From a virus, in IMG/VR virus record IMGVR_UViG_3300032116_000811, positions 1-32,757 of that record: 32,757 nt of DNA, one strand, 5' to 3'. Shown here in pieces: positions 7,954 to 16,262 of this stretch. The notes beneath the pieces were generated by a model. That model made no database searches, had not been told where the DNA came from, and was given only the letters and a program-made list of their open reading frames with translations. The position numbers and the translations under genes were made by a program. Position 1 is the first letter of the stretch. Each line of letters opens with the position of its first letter.

Positions 7954-9927
7954 TTATAGATTTATATTTAAGTTTAGATTCCAGAAAGGACCAAGTTGAC
8001 CTACATCTGTGATATAATTAGGAACTAAGAATATTAAAGATTCATCATAATATATTTCAATTAATTGTAATGAGTTTGTTTCATCTGCATAAGGAGATAA
8101 AGTAAGCCTATTAGCAGTAAACTTTTTACCATTATAGCTTAAACTACCTGTACTAGAATCAGTAACAGTAAATACTTTATCTAAATACACATAGCCATTT
8201 GTTCCTTTTATAGCTCCTATGTCAGCTTCAAGAGTTGCAATGTTTCTTTGGTATATTTTTATATATTGATATGCCAAGTATTCTATTGGTAAAACACCAC
8301 CTACAAGTAAGCCTACGCTTTGGAAATTCCAAGTCTTTAAAAATACGCCTGAACTATTAAATAAAGAACCAAATGTTAAAATCTGTTGGTTATAGGTATT
8401 AGGATATATTTGACCATAAGGTTGTTCAAAAACCTCTGCCGTACTCTTGTCAGTAGAAGTACTATTTTGTATTACAGCAAACTTTACCTCTGTTTCTCCT
8501 TGTATTAATTTAAAGTTTCTTATAAATGTAGATCCTGCATCACATCTTATTTTTACATTTATATAGCCCATTAAAAACTGTTCTAAACCTGAATTAAAAT
8601 TTGTAAAAAATGGAGGTATTTGTAAACTAAATACGTCATAATTAGCTGTTTGGGAAGCAGCAGGAAAAGTTATATAAGTACTTGATGATGTTACCCAAGC
8701 TCCGCTATTATTTAAATATTTATTACCTGAACCAGTTTCTAATAAAGCAATTTGTATTTTTATTGCATTAGTATTTTTATGCTCACAGCTAAAAGTAATT
8801 GGGAAACCACCCATATAAGGGGTGTAAACGTATGGTTGTATTATTTGTAGTATTTCTAAGTCAGCAATGCCTGTTCCAGCAGTTAAACTATAATCATTTA
8901 ACTGTTGAGCAGGGTCATCAATAACAGTCGCTGCTGCTGTACCAGTTAAAGTAGTTCTCCATCCAGTTGCTGATATATTAGGTGCAGTTCCTGTTATAGT
9001 TTTTAAATCAGCATTGTGTATAAGGTTAATTGGACTCCTATATTCACTTCTTACCTCTACATTAAAAAAACCTTTTCTTAATATTTTAGTTTGAGAGTTA
9101 TTGATAAAATGCACATTATTGCTTGTATAAGGTGCAATATTAATAGTATTATTAAGTACACCTGATGAATCTATTGTTATACTAGATGGTCCAATTAAAT
9201 ATCTTGTAAAATATCTTGTTGATGCAGCAGTTTCCATAGTCGCAGATATATACCAATCTCCATTAGCTTGGTACATTCTACAGTTAAACGTTCTAAGTAT
9301 ATTTTCTAGTATATCATAATAACTAACTCCTACAAAATCTCTTCTATATTGATATATCTGACTAAATGGTTCATTTGATATATTATCAGCCCTTTTTTGC
9401 ATACCATCAGCAAAAAATGAACAAGCTATATTTAAATATAAATCAGAAGGATAACCAAGATATCTTAAAGCAATACCAATTATATCAAGATGCTGTGCTA
9501 ATGAATTTATACTATTATCTACTACATATTCTTGATCTTGCAAAAAAGATATACCATCTATAGCAATTAAAGATGATTGAGATAATCCTGTAGAAAATCC
9601 TACTTCAGAATAGTCATTAAATAAGTAACCTCTCCATATTACTGTAGAAGCTTCTTTTAATAAAACATAATATAATCTAGCATTAGATGATAATACATTT
9701 GGATATTGATTATAGTCATCTTCTGTTTCAAGTAAAAAACTAAACTCTAACTGAGTTGATATAATAGCAGGATATGGATATTCGTTTGATGAGTTAGGTC
9801 TTAAACTTATAGATGTTGGTATGTATGTTTTTACACTACCTACATAATCCTCTTGATATATTTCAATAACTTGAGAATTACCATTTTTAAGTATCTGACT
9901 TAATGTATATCTTAATCCGTATGCCAT
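7954..9927 (-). CDS. Tail-tip / baseplate hub-type protein
   Basis: A 657 aa protein placed directly after the tape measure, where siphophages encode the distal tail and tail-associated hub proteins. The N-terminal ~290 residues are strand-rich with VIWRGYLFNDY- and YYDILENILRTFNC-type segments. From about 300 to 480 there is a jelly-roll-like stretch (NLIHNADLKT, GWRTTLTG, then alternating strands) similar to carbohydrate-binding modules. The rest is unassigned. It starts within the TAATG overlap with the tape measure stop. Assignment rests on gene order, size and fold impression; no motif was recognised. Confidence 0.65.
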   Translation of the reverse strand: MAYGLRYTLSQILKNGNSQVIEIYQEDYVGSVKTYIPTSISLRPNSSNEYPYPAIISTQLEFSFLLETEDDYNQYPNVLSSNARLYYVLLKEASTVIWRGYLFNDYSEVGFSTGLSQSSLIAIDGISFLQDQEYVVDNSINSLAQHLDIIGIALRYLGYPSDLYLNIACSFFADGMQKRADNISNEPFSQIYQYRRDFVGVSYYDILENILRTFNCRMYQANGDWYISATMETAASTRYFTRYLIGPSSITIDSSGVLNNTINIAPYTSNNVHFINNSQTKILRKGFFNVEVRSEYRSPINLIHNADLKTITGTAPNISATGWRTTLTGTAAATVIDDPAQQLNDYSLTAGTGIADLEILQIIQPYVYTPYMGGFPITFSCEHKNTNAIKIQIALLETGSGNKYLNNSGAWVTSSSTYITFPAASQTANYDVFSLQIPPFFTNFNSGLEQFLMGYINVKIRCDAGSTFIRNFKLIQGETEVKFAVIQNSTSTDKSTAEVFEQPYGQIYPNTYNQQILTFGSLFNSSGVFLKTWNFQSVGLLVGGVLPIEYLAYQYIKIYQRNIATLEADIGAIKGTNGYVYLDKVFTVTDSSTGSLSYNGKKFTANRLTLSPYADETNSLQLIEIYYDESLIFLVPNYITDVGQLGPFWNLNLNINL

Positions 9928-11906
9928 TATGCTAAGCTAATATTTTGTCCTTTTAGATTAGATGCCTTTTGTGCTCTATTTGTAGCCAATAATAAATCTT
10001 GTCCTCTAAGTACAAATGTACCGCCTCCTCCGCCACCAATCATTGACTTTAATTTATCTAAAGGTGCGATAACCTCAGGGTTATTAGCAGCACCTGGATA
10101 TTCTCCTACAAGACCCATAGTTGGTCCTGATACGATACCACCATTAGCAAATGCTGTAGCTTTTTGGCTATTTATTTTATTCTTTAAAAAAGCACCTGCT
10201 GCAATAGCTGCAACACCAGCCACAATAGCTGCTGGCCATGTACCAGGATTCTTAAATAATTCTTGAGCTGCACCATTAGTAACAGCAAAAGCAATAAGTG
10301 CTTTACCTATTGATGATAAAGCATCTGCTAAAATATTTCCTAATGCTGTAAAATCAAATTCTTTACCAGACATTAATTGTCCTAATTGTTCTCCAAACGT
10401 AGACAATAAATCAATATTTAATTGATTAAATGTGCTTTGTAGTGTTTGGTTTAATTGTTCCAAAGGATTTACTAAACCTTCAATCTTAGCTTTGTTATTG
10501 CCTATTGCCTCATCTAATTTAAGCATACCTTCTGCACCGCCTATACCAGCCATTCTGAACACACCTAATTTTACAATAGCATCTTCTAATGCTTGTTTTT
10601 GTGCTTGGTAATTGCCTCTATTAGCTCTTATAGAAGCATCTGCCTCTGTTTCAACAGCTTTAATTCTTTGATTGGTATAATATACTGATCTATCTAATAG
10701 TTCTTTTTGTATCTTTTCAGCCTTCTCTAGCTCTTCTTTATTAAACTTGGTTGTTCTATCTGCTGCATCATTTCTAATTTGTTGGATACCTTCAAGCGTT
10801 GATTTTTCAACAGCAAGTCTTTTAATCTTAAACTGTTCAGCAATATTAGATAAAGTATCAATACTTGACTTATTAAAAATAGCTTCCATTAAAGCTAATT
10901 TCTCTTCTTCTTTAAGAACTTCTAATGCGTAATATCTACGCATAAATAAATCATCCTTATAGTAGTTTTCTTGAGCTTTTAGTAAATCTAAATTAGAGGT
11001 ATCAGCCTTAAATGATTCTTTAGTTGTTTCTCCTCCTTTCTTCTTTTTGCCACCAAATAAAGAAAATACATCAATTTTTTTACCAGCTTTTTCTACTTCT
11101 TTAAATGCAAACTTAAATTCCTCTGAAAATTTATTAGCAGTATATTCTGTTGATTTAGTTATTGTATCACCTAAATCTTTGTTAAATATTCTTGTAAAAG
11201 CACCTATTGCATTTCCTACCATTTTTAAACTAAATGATAAAAATTGAACTATAGCATTCCATGCGTATTTAAATATGTTTAATAATGATTCTCCAAATTT
11301 ACTCCAATCACCTTTAATAACACTTGTAACTAAATTAAATGCTTCGGCTAAAATATTACCAGCTATTTTAGTAAAAGCTAATAAATTTTCCCATATATAT
11401 TTAAATTGGTTAATAAGATTATTACCAAACATATCCCATAAAAACATAATTGATTTTACTATTGAATCAAACGCAGGTTTTAATGTATTGTAAACCTCAT
11501 TAACTACACCATTAATAAACTCTTTAAATGTTTCATATATCTTCTTTGTGTCTTTAGACATATTATCTCCTTGCATAACAAAATATGTCATTGCTGCTGT
11601 CACAGCAGATATAGCTAAATATAAAACACCGAATCCCTGAGCTAATGCAGGGATGTTATTTTGAATACCTCTAAAACCATAAGGTAAATCTTGTAGTATC
11701 AATGAGATACTCATTATACCCTTGTTAAACTTCTTAGATGAACCATCAAAGCCTTTCATGGCATTAGAAGTCTGCTTTATGTTACCTTCTAATATTTCAA
11801 AGTTCTTACCTAGTTTACCTAGTTCTGTATTAATAATACCAGCAACAATTTTAAATTCTTCTGCGTTTGCCTGTATCTTAATTTTAATTGATTCTTCTAC
11901 TGCCAT
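9927..11906 (-). CDS. Tape measure protein
   Basis: A 659 aa protein with the layout of phage tape measures: a charged helical N-terminus (KIKIQANAEEFKIVAGIINTE), hydrophobic segments near 85-110 (LAISAVTAAMTYFV) and 530-575 (ALIAFAVTNGAAQ, AAIVAGVAAIAAGAF), long coiled-coil regions between, and the familiar C-terminal end with FANGGIVSGPTMGLVGEYPG and a glycine run. It sets tail length and is expelled during DNA entry. By the usual rule of about 1.5 angstroms per residue the tail would be roughly 100 nm, an estimate only. It is flanked by the assembly chaperone pair and the tail-tip gene. Confidence 0.92.
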   Translation of the reverse strand: MAVEESIKIKIQANAEEFKIVAGIINTELGKLGKNFEILEGNIKQTSNAMKGFDGSSKKFNKGIMSISLILQDLPYGFRGIQNNIPALAQGFGVLYLAISAVTAAMTYFVMQGDNMSKDTKKIYETFKEFINGVVNEVYNTLKPAFDSIVKSIMFLWDMFGNNLINQFKYIWENLLAFTKIAGNILAEAFNLVTSVIKGDWSKFGESLLNIFKYAWNAIVQFLSFSLKMVGNAIGAFTRIFNKDLGDTITKSTEYTANKFSEEFKFAFKEVEKAGKKIDVFSLFGGKKKKGGETTKESFKADTSNLDLLKAQENYYKDDLFMRRYYALEVLKEEEKLALMEAIFNKSSIDTLSNIAEQFKIKRLAVEKSTLEGIQQIRNDAADRTTKFNKEELEKAEKIQKELLDRSVYYTNQRIKAVETEADASIRANRGNYQAQKQALEDAIVKLGVFRMAGIGGAEGMLKLDEAIGNNKAKIEGLVNPLEQLNQTLQSTFNQLNIDLLSTFGEQLGQLMSGKEFDFTALGNILADALSSIGKALIAFAVTNGAAQELFKNPGTWPAAIVAGVAAIAAGAFLKNKINSQKATAFANGGIVSGPTMGLVGEYPGAANNPEVIAPLDKLKSMIGGGGGGTFVLRGQDLLLATNRAQKASNLKGQNISLA

Positions 11907-12193
11907 TATCCTATAGGTTTAACATTATTATATTTCTTTAGTACCTCTTGTAATTCTTCATTACTCATTACTCTTTGTTTCACAAAGTTACGATTATCGC
12001 AGTCAAGCTTTAAAAGCTCTTCAGGCATAATCTTTTTACCCTTTGGTAGCTGAATATTAATTAAAAGTGTAGTCTGCCATCTTACTCTTAACCATTCTTG
12101 TTCTTCTTTATGTCGGTAACCATACCAAATAAAATCTAGCTCAGCCATCGTCATATCCCAAAACAAATGGGGAAGCACTTGGCACTCCCCCAT
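11906..12193 (-). CDS. Tail assembly chaperone, frameshift-extension part (gpT-like)
   Basis: This 95 aa frame is very probably translated mainly as the extension of the upstream gene through a -1 frameshift on an A9 run (12224-12232). Reading in the -1 frame after the slip gives LEWIDIERYT and then this frame without a stop, a fusion of about 228 aa. The sequence (LFWDMTMAELDFIWYGYRHKEEQEWL) has the aromatic-rich look of the T domain of lambda gpGT-like chaperones, which bind the tape measure. The ATG at 12193 lies inside a hairpin. The stop overlaps the tape measure start as TAATG. Confidence 0.8.
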   Translation of the reverse strand: MGECQVLPHLFWDMTMAELDFIWYGYRHKEEQEWLRVRWQTTLLINIQLPKGKKIMPEELLKLDCDNRNFVKQRVMSNEELQEVLKKYNNVKPIG

Positions 12194-12219
12194 TGTATAT
12201 CTTTCAATATCAATCCACT

Positions 12220-12591
12220 CTAATTTTTTTTTACATCTGAACTCTTGCCTTTCTTAGAAGGTGTATCATCAACCCCACTTACCATACTTTCTGACAATAC
12301 TTTAAATATGTCTTGTAGTTTAGTACTTGCAATACCTCCAATATCATCTATCCAATCACAAACCTCTAAATCAGTAAAGCTAGGAGTAATACCTTCTTTG
12401 TATAAAGGATACTCTGCTGCTGATCTAAGCAAATTTACAATAGCGTCAATAGTTGATTCTCCAGATAAAGCATCTCCTATTTCAGCAGGTGATATACCTT
12501 GAATTTGACAGAATCTTTTTAAAGACCATGTACAAAACCTCATAGGTATTTTAGACCCATCACTAAGGGTTAGTTCGTAATGTCCTCTCAT
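12220..12591 (-). CDS. Tail assembly chaperone (gpG-like)
   Basis: A 123 aa protein encoded between the tail tube and tape measure genes, where G-type tail assembly chaperones are found. The body (YELTLSDGSKIPMRFCTWSLKRFCQ, then helices to about 105) fits a small helical tail chaperone. The tail is hydrophilic and lysine-rich (PSKKGKSSDVKKN), encoded over an A9 slippery run that produces the longer G-T fusion. The start follows an A-rich CACCAAAA leader. The free and fused forms would coat the tape measure during tail assembly, in a fixed ratio set by frameshifting. Confidence 0.8.
   Translation of the reverse strand: MRGHYELTLSDGSKIPMRFCTWSLKRFCQIQGISPAEIGDALSGESTIDAIVNLLRSAAEYPLYKEGITPSFTDLEVCDWIDDIGGIASTKLQDIFKVLSESMVSGVDDTPSKKGKSSDVKKN
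12224..12232 (-). other. Programmed -1 frameshift slippery site (A9)
   Basis: The minus strand reads GTA AAA AAA AAT TAG, so a run of nine A lies just before the stop of the upstream chaperone gene. It contains the heptamer A AAA AAA. A one-base backward slip leads straight into the open -1 frame of the downstream gene. About 32 bases further on, a stem GGGGGAG/CTTCCCC (12185-12191 with 12169-12175) could add a pause, though the spacing is longer than usual. The pair occupies the classical G/GT position between tail tube and tape measure. Confidence 0.8.
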
Positions 12592-12612
12592 ATTTTGGTG
12601 TTTTTGGTGTTA

Positions 12613-13047
12613 TTATGCGTTAGTAGCCTGAGTCAATACTCCTGTTCCTGTAAAAGAAACTGAATATGTTGCTGGTGATTCCATGTCAGCAGTAATATCC
12701 AAACTTTCTATAAATGCAAGACCAGACCAAATCAAGTCACCTACTATTGGAGTTGAACCATTTACTGTAGTAAACTTAACAGTAACTGCTGTTCTATTAT
12801 TCCACGCAGTGAAAATATCTCCTACAATATAACTTGCACCTGATGGATCAACTGTTGCAAGACCATCTGTAGTTAAAGACCAAGACTTTAATCCACCAAT
12901 TTGATCAGCCCATCCACCACTTGATTTAGTTGTTGAATCTGGTAAGTCTGCACTTACTGATAAAGAACAAGATGTAGAGTGAGCTACAACTTCAGTTCCT
13001 ACTAGAACTACTAGGTTTGTACCGTTAAAAATTCCTGTTGTTGGCAT
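12613..13047 (-). CDS. Major tail (tube) protein
   Basis: A 144 aa beta-rich protein, the length and position expected for the tail tube subunit of TP901-1-like siphophages. Visible signals are the FNGTNLVVLVG start, paired strands CSLSVSADLP and SWSLTTDGLATVD, a helix near FTAWNNRT, and the closing strands ESPATYSVSFTGTG. Hexamers would stack to form the tube around the tape measure. A related domain occurs inside the 391 aa protein at 6760-7935. The gene lies between the tail terminator and the chaperone pair. Confidence 0.85.
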   Translation of the reverse strand: MPTTGIFNGTNLVVLVGTEVVAHSTSCSLSVSADLPDSTTKSSGGWADQIGGLKSWSLTTDGLATVDPSGASYIVGDIFTAWNNRTAVTVKFTTVNGSTPIVGDLIWSGLAFIESLDITADMESPATYSVSFTGTGVLTQATNA

Positions 13048-13067
13048 TTTATTTTATTTTAATTTTT

Positions 13068-13496
13068 TTATAATATTTGAGTTACAAAATGTTCGAATAC
13101 AATGACTCTTTTAAACACATAAGCCTCATCCACATAATCAAAGGTAGCTTCATTTGATGACATTCTACGAGTGACTATTTTAAAGTCAGGAGAAGCACTT
13201 GGGTAATTTGGCACATTAACGCCTATGATCTCTAACAATTCGTTAGCCCACTGGTCTACCGATTTCTGCCCTACTTCACCTGACTTAAATGTTCTATAGA
13301 CAATATCAAATTGAAGAGTAACATCAAAGTTGTAACTCTGCTTGTCACTATTTTCAACTGATGTTTGACTACTAATGATTAAGAACGGAGGCTGTACTTC
13401 GTCAGGTGCAATAGTATCGTAAACACCCAAAGAAAAACTTTGTGATGCTAACTTATCTACATAAGCCTTTCGTATAGCTAATCCGCAATCTTTCAT
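13068..13496 (-). CDS. Tail terminator / DUF3168-like protein
   Basis: A 142 aa protein just upstream of the tail tube gene. The pattern fits DUF3168 / lambda gpU-like tail terminators: an N-terminal helix (MKDCGLAIRKAYVDKL), a PPFLIISSQT strand, central strands (FDVTLQFDIVYRT), a helix (VDQWANELLEIIG) and a closing VFKRVIVFEHFV strand. Such proteins cap the tail tube and join it to the head. The N-terminal MKDCGLAIRKAY begins one base into the stop of the preceding small gene (TAATG-type overlap). Confidence 0.7.
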   Translation of the reverse strand: MKDCGLAIRKAYVDKLASQSFSLGVYDTIAPDEVQPPFLIISSQTSVENSDKQSYNFDVTLQFDIVYRTFKSGEVGQKSVDQWANELLEIIGVNVPNYPSASPDFKIVTRRMSSNEATFDYVDEAYVFKRVIVFEHFVTQIL

Positions 13497-13648
13497 TAAG
13501 CTTCTGTTTCAGCTTTTACTTCTTCAGGATTTTGCTCCTGAGCAAGTTTTGATAAGAACTGAGTTAAAGGTAAACCATACTTAGTTGGCAATTCTTGGAT
13601 GAATGCGTCTAATTGTTTTACCTGCTCTTCGTTTAATGTAATTGTCAT
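13496..13648 (-). CDS. Small acidic hypothetical protein (50 aa)
   Basis: A 50 aa protein starting MTITLNEEQVKQLDAF. The frame is open further upstream to 13735, but that longer form would run over the end of the gp10-like gene, while ATG 13648 leaves a clean 34-base gap, so the short start is preferred. The product is a helix-turn-helix-like pair (7-20 and 27-38) with an acidic end. TAAATTTG, a possible Bacteroidota -7 element, lies about 14 bases before the ATG. No family is recognised. Confidence 0.55.
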   Translation of the reverse strand: MTITLNEEQVKQLDAFIQELPTKYGLPLTQFLSKLAQEQNPEEVKAETEA

Positions 13649-13682
13649 GGTATTGATTTTGTACAAATTTAACGAAATATAT

Positions 13683-14135
13683 TTATATCTTAAATTCTTT
13701 AATCTTGAATATAAGTTGACTATACCTCTTATCAAAAGTGGTCATCAAAAATGGTCTAGTTGCCTGATTGGTAAACTTTTTAGGGCTTTGTACTATATAT
13801 TGCCTAGCAAATTTACTTTGCTCACTTGGGGTTATATTAATAAGTGCAGGTAAATTAATATTACGCCTTGTTCCAAACTCTACATAAGGAGCATATTTAA
13901 CATTCTTATTACCAGCACTTACATAAGCTGTGCCTGTTTTATCTGTTTTCCTATGTGTTATACTTCTTTGTAATGCACCTGTTTTTACCTTTACTTCAGC
14001 TTTAGCATCTTGTTGAATATTAACAACAGTTTGATTTATAGCCTCTGCAACGTGCTTCTCTAATCTTTCTGAAGCATTAGAAAACTTAGCTCTTAGAGTG
14101 TCTAAGCCAGTTATACCCATTGAAAATGCAGCCAT
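13683..14135 (-). CDS. HK97 gp10-like head-tail / tail completion protein
   Basis: About 150 aa from ATG 14135 (MAAFSMGITGLDTLRAKF). An alternative ATG six codons upstream (14153) gives 156 aa. I prefer 14135 because it forms the TAATG overlap used at most junctions of this operon. The pattern AEINQTVVNIQQDAK-type helix, KTGALQRSI, and YAPYVEFGTRR is characteristic of the HK97-gp10-like family, which joins the neck to the tail. It follows the head closure gene, as in many siphophages. Confidence 0.75.
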   Translation of the reverse strand: MAAFSMGITGLDTLRAKFSNASERLEKHVAEAINQTVVNIQQDAKAEVKVKTGALQRSITHRKTDKTGTAYVSAGNKNVKYAPYVEFGTRRNINLPALINITPSEQSKFARQYIVQSPKKFTNQATRPFLMTTFDKRYSQLIFKIKEFKI

Positions 14136-14455
14136 TATTTCATTGTTGAACAACCAATTAAAAAATATTGATTACGATCAGATTCATTTATGACTGAATT
14201 GATTAGATATAAGTTATTTTTAAATGATATAACTAATTTATTATCAAATACTTTTGAAGTAGTATATCTTATTCTAAATGTAATTTCATTATTTATAGAA
14301 TCTTTTTCTACCAAATTAGTCTTGCTTTCGCCATCTCTAACTATTTGAGCCCAACAAGTATAATAAGCTACAAGAGTATTTACAAATCCTCCTGCATTAT
14401 CAGTTACGCTAGTTTTACTATTAAAAGTAATTCTATTATTTAATCTTCCTATCAT
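14135..14455 (-). CDS. Head closure protein (phage head-tail joining family)
   Basis: A 106 aa protein. The start MIGRLNNRITFNSKT, the middle CWAQIVRDGES and the strands ITFRIRYTTSKVF and LYLINSVINES follow the order of the Phage_H_T_join family (SPP1 gp16-like), which closes the portal channel and docks the tail. It overlaps both neighbours by a single base in TAATG junctions. Length matches the family (about 100-115 aa). Confidence 0.8.
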   Translation of the reverse strand: MIGRLNNRITFNSKTSVTDNAGGFVNTLVAYYTCWAQIVRDGESKTNLVEKDSINNEITFRIRYTTSKVFDNKLVISFKNNLYLINSVINESDRNQYFLIGCSTMK

Positions 14456-15000
14456 TAGATAATAACGTTTATACGTTTAAATGGCTTCATAAGCTCGTAT
14501 GCGGTCATCAAATTAGCTGAAGGCTTGGTTGCCTCAACTGAAGACTCTCTGTACTCATATAGGTCTGAAACCATCTTTAAAAGGGCAGTCTTCATTGTTG
14601 TAGGAGTTGTAGCATAACCACAAGTGTAAGTAAACCTAAACTCGTTATTATATATGCTAGTCATGTATACCTTTTTGGTAGTTTCGCCAAGAACTTGATA
14701 TTCACCAACTGCCATTGAAACCCATGCAGTATAATCCCAATATTCTACTAATGATATATTATTTGTAGGAACATAAGGTAATTCTATAAAGTCATCTACA
14801 TAAGCTACAACTCTTAAAGTTCTAGGAGTCATTGCGACACCTGCATATTGCTCAAGTCTTGTTTGAGCTGTATTGATTAAAGATGTAATCAAAGTATCAT
14901 CTTCACTATAATCTACTCTAAGGTAATTCTTAGCCTCAGCTAAAGTAACCACCGTTGCTGAAGGTGCTACTGTGGTCGTTATATCTCTTACTATTTGCAT
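14455..15000 (-). CDS. Head-tail connector (gp6-like)
   Basis: A 181 aa protein. The N-terminal stretch VVTLAEAKNYLRVDYSEDDTLITSLINTA, with an L-R-V-D core, is the signature of HK97 gp6-like head-tail connectors, which sit directly below the portal ring. The second half has FTYTCGYATTPTTMKTALLKMVSDLYEYRES, also typical. It lies downstream of the capsid gene across a terminator hairpin and a possible promoter, so it may be expressed separately from the capsid. Confidence 0.82.
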   Translation of the reverse strand: MQIVRDITTTVAPSATVVTLAEAKNYLRVDYSEDDTLITSLINTAQTRLEQYAGVAMTPRTLRVVAYVDDFIELPYVPTNNISLVEYWDYTAWVSMAVGEYQVLGETTKKVYMTSIYNNEFRFTYTCGYATTPTTMKTALLKMVSDLYEYRESSVEATKPSANLMTAYELMKPFKRINVII

Positions 15001-15016
15001 TATGCCATTGTTTTTA

Positions 15017-15024
15017 CAAAAATA
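15017..15024 (-). promoter_or_regulatory. Possible -7 promoter element before the connector gene
   Basis: The minus strand reads TATTTTTG, matching the Bacteroidota TAnnTTTG element, 16 bases before the connector ATG and just beyond the capsid terminator. A TTG-type -33 element is not evident at the normal distance. Its placement after a terminator is the main support. Confidence 0.3.
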
Positions 15025-15043
15025 ACTAAAATATAGCGGACAT

Positions 15044-15072
15044 AAAAAAGGGATAGCTTTTTAGGCTACCCC
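15044..15072 (-). terminator. Rho-independent terminator after the major capsid gene
   Basis: On the minus strand GGGGTAGC (15065-15072) pairs with GCTATCCC (15050-15057), eight pairs including one G-T, around a seven-base A-rich loop, followed by a run of six T. It ends 24 bases after the capsid stop. Partial termination here would leave the capsid message more abundant than the connector and tail messages. Confidence 0.8.
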
Positions 15073-15095
15073 TTGTATTTTAGATTAATCTAAGA

Positions 15096-16262
15096 TTAAG
15101 CTACGTTACCGAAATCACCATATACAAACGCATTGTTGTAATAGATAGGGAAAGCAATACGAGCTTCAACTCTTACAGTAATCAAGTTCTTTTGGAAGTT
15201 ATCGCTATCCATTTCAGAGAACTGAACAGAAATACCTTGATTTTGCATGATTTGAGCACCCATTGACCAGTCACCTACTAAGAACTTATCAGCAGTAATT
15301 GCTGTAGATTGGAATACTGGAATACCAGCAATAGTCAAAGTACCATCAGTTGTAACAACTGTAGAACCTGGAAGGCTATAAGCAGCGTTAGTATTCTTAG
15401 TGTTCATGATATTAGCCCAATCAGTTGGGTTGATCAAGATACCATTTGCAGAGTAGTTAGTAGCAGAAACTTGTGCAATAGCTTGTACTAATTGCTCAAC
15501 GTCTACAGTTGCAGCACCAGTTGGAGCAGAAGCATTTACAGTCAAACCAGTCAAGTTTGGAGCACTACCATTACCAAATAATAATTGAGAATCTTCAGCT
15601 AATAAATACTTCTCTAACAAACGAGCTTGTAAGAAAGAAGTCATAGCAGGTACATCATCTAACATTTGACGAGAGATTCTTACGAAACCAGCGATGTACT
15701 GAGCAGGAGCATCAGTCATTGTGATATCGAAATCGATTTGTGGTTTAGTAGAACCTTGAGTTTGTGGTCCTGCTTCGCCTTCACCACCTGTTTCCTTAGG
15801 GAAAGTGAATAAACCTGTAGAGATAGTTCCTACTGGTACTAAGCTTCTGATATGCACCTTACGAGAAGGAAGAGCATATACTTGTGGAGCATATTGTCTT
15901 GGGATATCACCAGTTAAGTTAACTGCTTCAGTCATGTTACCTACTGCCTTAGTGTCTAAGATAAAGCCAGAACGCTTCTGCTCACCACGACCTAATTTTG
16001 CGATGCTGTCAGCATTCTTCTCGATTGCTTCAGCAAGGGATACGTTAAACCCTTTTACTTGATTTTCGTTCATAGTCTTACGATTGTTTTTTGCCTCTAA
16101 TTTGTCAGCAGCGTCTTTTACTACAGCAACTTGAGATTTTAATTCTTCTAATTCTGATTTTAAGCTGTCTACCGCTACTGCGTTATCAGCTTTTAATGTT
16201 TCGATAGCACCGTTTACTTCGGTTTTAACGCCTTCGAAAGCACTTTTAATTTCTTCTACCAT
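15096..16262 (-). CDS. Major capsid protein, HK97 fold
   Basis: A 388 aa phage capsid protein. Residues 1-60 are a coiled-coil delta (scaffold) domain with KSELEELKSQVAVVKDAADKLE. The mature coat follows, with the family's usual elements: SLVPVGTISTGLFTFPKE, an FVRISRQMLDDVPAM backbone-helix region, LLFGNGSAPNLTGL, ILINPTDWANIM and FPIYYNNAFVYGDFG at the end. The upstream prohead protease presumably removes the N-terminal domain, with a cut site probably near residue 100 (not determinable by eye). A strong terminator follows the gene. Confidence 0.93.
   Translation of the reverse strand: MVEEIKSAFEGVKTEVNGAIETLKADNAVAVDSLKSELEELKSQVAVVKDAADKLEAKNNRKTMNENQVKGFNVSLAEAIEKNADSIAKLGRGEQKRSGFILDTKAVGNMTEAVNLTGDIPRQYAPQVYALPSRKVHIRSLVPVGTISTGLFTFPKETGGEGEAGPQTQGSTKPQIDFDITMTDAPAQYIAGFVRISRQMLDDVPAMTSFLQARLLEKYLLAEDSQLLFGNGSAPNLTGLTVNASAPTGAATVDVEQLVQAIAQVSATNYSANGILINPTDWANIMNTKNTNAAYSLPGSTVVTTDGTLTIAGIPVFQSTAITADKFLVGDWSMGAQIMQNQGISVQFSEMDSDNFQKNLITVRVEARIAFPIYYNNAFVYGDFGNVA

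Noticed and set aside
13649-13735. Longer start at 13735 for the 50 aa gene
   Set aside because: It would overlap the gp10-like gene by 53 bases and its first 29 residues are unlike a structured start; ATG 13648 is cleaner.
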